In this document: in pieces, positions 6,823 through 7,452 of the stretch | Layout: each line of letters begins with the position of its first letter | Position numbering within the stretch: the stretch's first letter is position 1 | Assembly (NCBI GenBank): GCA_005881295.1 | Contig: VBHS01000358.1 | Coordinates: forward strand, 1-7,452 | Origin: Chloroflexota bacterium | GTDB taxonomy: Bacteria; Chloroflexota; Ktedonobacteria; Ktedonobacterales; Ktedonobacteraceae | Direction: 5' to 3' | DNA length: 7,452 nucleotides | The notes under the pieces: generated by a model | Seen by the model: only the letters and a program-made list of their open reading frames with translations | What the model was told of the DNA's origin: nothing | Databases searched by the model: none | Made by a program: the position numbers and the translations under genes

Positions 6823-7452
6823 AGTGCTGCTATTCCTTCCCTGTCGTATACCTCGCACCGTGCAGACCAACGACAACCGGCCCCTTTGCGCCCTTCTTCC
6901 GCTGGCTGGACATCAAACCGGGCCAGTAAATCCACCAGCGTGCACAGCGGCAAGCCTACAACATTGAGGTAGCAGCCATTGATGCGCTCCGTTGGTTGAA
7001 AATCCGGGTGCTGTATACCATACGCTCCTGCCTTGTCCAGCGGGTCCCCCGTGGCGATATATGCCGCTATCTCTTCTTCGCTATACGGACGCATCAGCAC
7101 TGGCGTGGTACAACTTGCGCTGTAAATCTCCGGCTTCCCATTGCTCAATCTGCTCACCGCAACGCCTGTCACGACGTGATGCCAGCGATTCCGTAGCGAA
7201 AGCAACAGCTCGCGGGCATGGTCCCTATCGCGCGGTTTGCCAAGCACTTTTCCATCGAGTAGCACGGTTGTATCAGCTGTAATCACCAGGTGACCAGCTG
7301 CTTCCGCCAGGGTCAGCGCCTCTAACGCCTTATGTTCGGCAAGCCATTGTGCCAGCCCTTCGACCGGTCCCTGATAGCGTTCTTGCATCGCTTCTTCATC
7401 GACGGGCGAGACGCATACTGTGTAGGGTAAGCCAAGGAGGGAGAGTATCTGC
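6819..7452 (-). CDS. maf: Maf family nucleoside triphosphate pyrophosphatase (5' end off window)
   Basis: Maf proteins hydrolyse non-canonical or excess nucleoside triphosphates (dTTP, UTP or modified bases) to monophosphate and pyrophosphate; older names call them septum formation inhibitors. The frame is open to the right edge. 210 residues are visible, starting QILSLLGLPYTVCVSPVDEE, which is the family's N-terminal pattern just after the SxSPRR motif, itself outside the window. The ATG at 7388 is therefore internal. Visible motifs are ITADTTVLLDGKVLGKP (57-73, with the catalytic-region D60 and K72), HHVVTGVAV (91-99), DPLDKAGAYGIQ (136-147) and INGCYLNVVGLP (157-168). The C-terminus (about 180-210) is a hydrophilic extension rich in Arg, Glu and Gly. 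The substrate subclass cannot be assigned from what is visible. Its stop overlaps the channel gene start by four bases. Confidence 0.95.
   Translation of the reverse strand, partial: QILSLLGLPYTVCVSPVDEEAMQERYQGPVEGLAQWLAEHKALEALTLAEAAGHLVITADTTVLLDGKVLGKPRDRDHARELLLSLRNRWHHVVTGVAVSRLSNGKPEIYSASCTTPVLMRPYSEEEIAAYIATGDPLDKAGAYGIQHPDFQPTERINGCYLNVVGLPLCTLVDLLARFDVQPAEEGRKGAGCRWSARCEVYDREGIAAL
6834..6840 (-). promoter_or_regulatory. Ribosome binding site of the mscS-family gene inside the maf 3' end
   Basis: The - strand reads GGGAAGGAATAGCAGCACT then ATG at 6822. The GGAAGGA core lies 11 bases before the start codon and within maf coding sequence. It supports the ATGA-overlap start over the upstream in-frame ATG at 6876. 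Confidence 0.55.

Noticed and set aside
6823..6876. An 18-residue N-terminal extension of the MscS-family channel
   Set aside because: It lies entirely within maf coding sequence, is basic and non-membrane, and the ATGA overlap start with a nearby Shine-Dalgarno is more plausible.
1..7452. A search for a defence system, mobile element, CRISPR array or RNA gene
   Set aside because: All bases are occupied by recognisable housekeeping or transport genes. No transposase, repeat array, tRNA-like or rRNA-like segment was seen.

Overview
The window looks like ordinary core-genome DNA from a bacterium with moderate GC, by eye a little over 50 percent. The protein styles (endonuclease-type MutL, a DUF951 zinc-ribbon-like protein, NadD, Maf and an M50-like HELSH membrane protein) fit a member of the Chloroflexota, perhaps the Ktedonobacteria. 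That assignment rests on remembered family resemblance and was not tested by a search.

Layout. Two gene blocks face each other. On the + strand, bases 1-815 hold the 3' end of mutS. It is joined through a one-base TGATG overlap to a complete mutL (815-2569). Together they are the MutS-MutL mismatch repair pair. On the - strand, from the right edge leftwards, lie seven tightly packed genes. They are maf (5' end off the window), an MscS-family channel, nadD, a DUF951 protein, an MFS exporter, a short M50-like HELSH membrane protein and a cupin. Adjacent - strand genes overlap by 4 or 20 bases or are separated by 22-41 bases, so they are probably one transcription unit or a few overlapping ones. 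The two blocks meet tail to tail with only 2 bases between the mutL and cupin stop codons.

How the genes relate. MutS and MutL act together on replication errors. The order maf - mscS - nadD - DUF951 combines nucleotide-pool sanitation (Maf), osmotic protection (MscS), NAD synthesis (NadD) and a small uncharacterised protein. The last three genes (MFS, HELSH protein, cupin) look like accessory cargo at the distal end, with no clear shared pathway.

Several start codons needed care. Ribosome-binding-site spacing or overlap with neighbours favours 2913 for the cupin, 5073 for DUF951, a TTG at 5737 for nadD and 6822 for mscS. No gene-free stretch longer than 45 bases exists. I saw no RNA genes, mobile elements, CRISPR arrays or convincing terminators. 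I did not find a new multi-gene system. The most unusual items are the short HELSH protein, the altered MutL endonuclease motifs and the unusual MscS pore helix.
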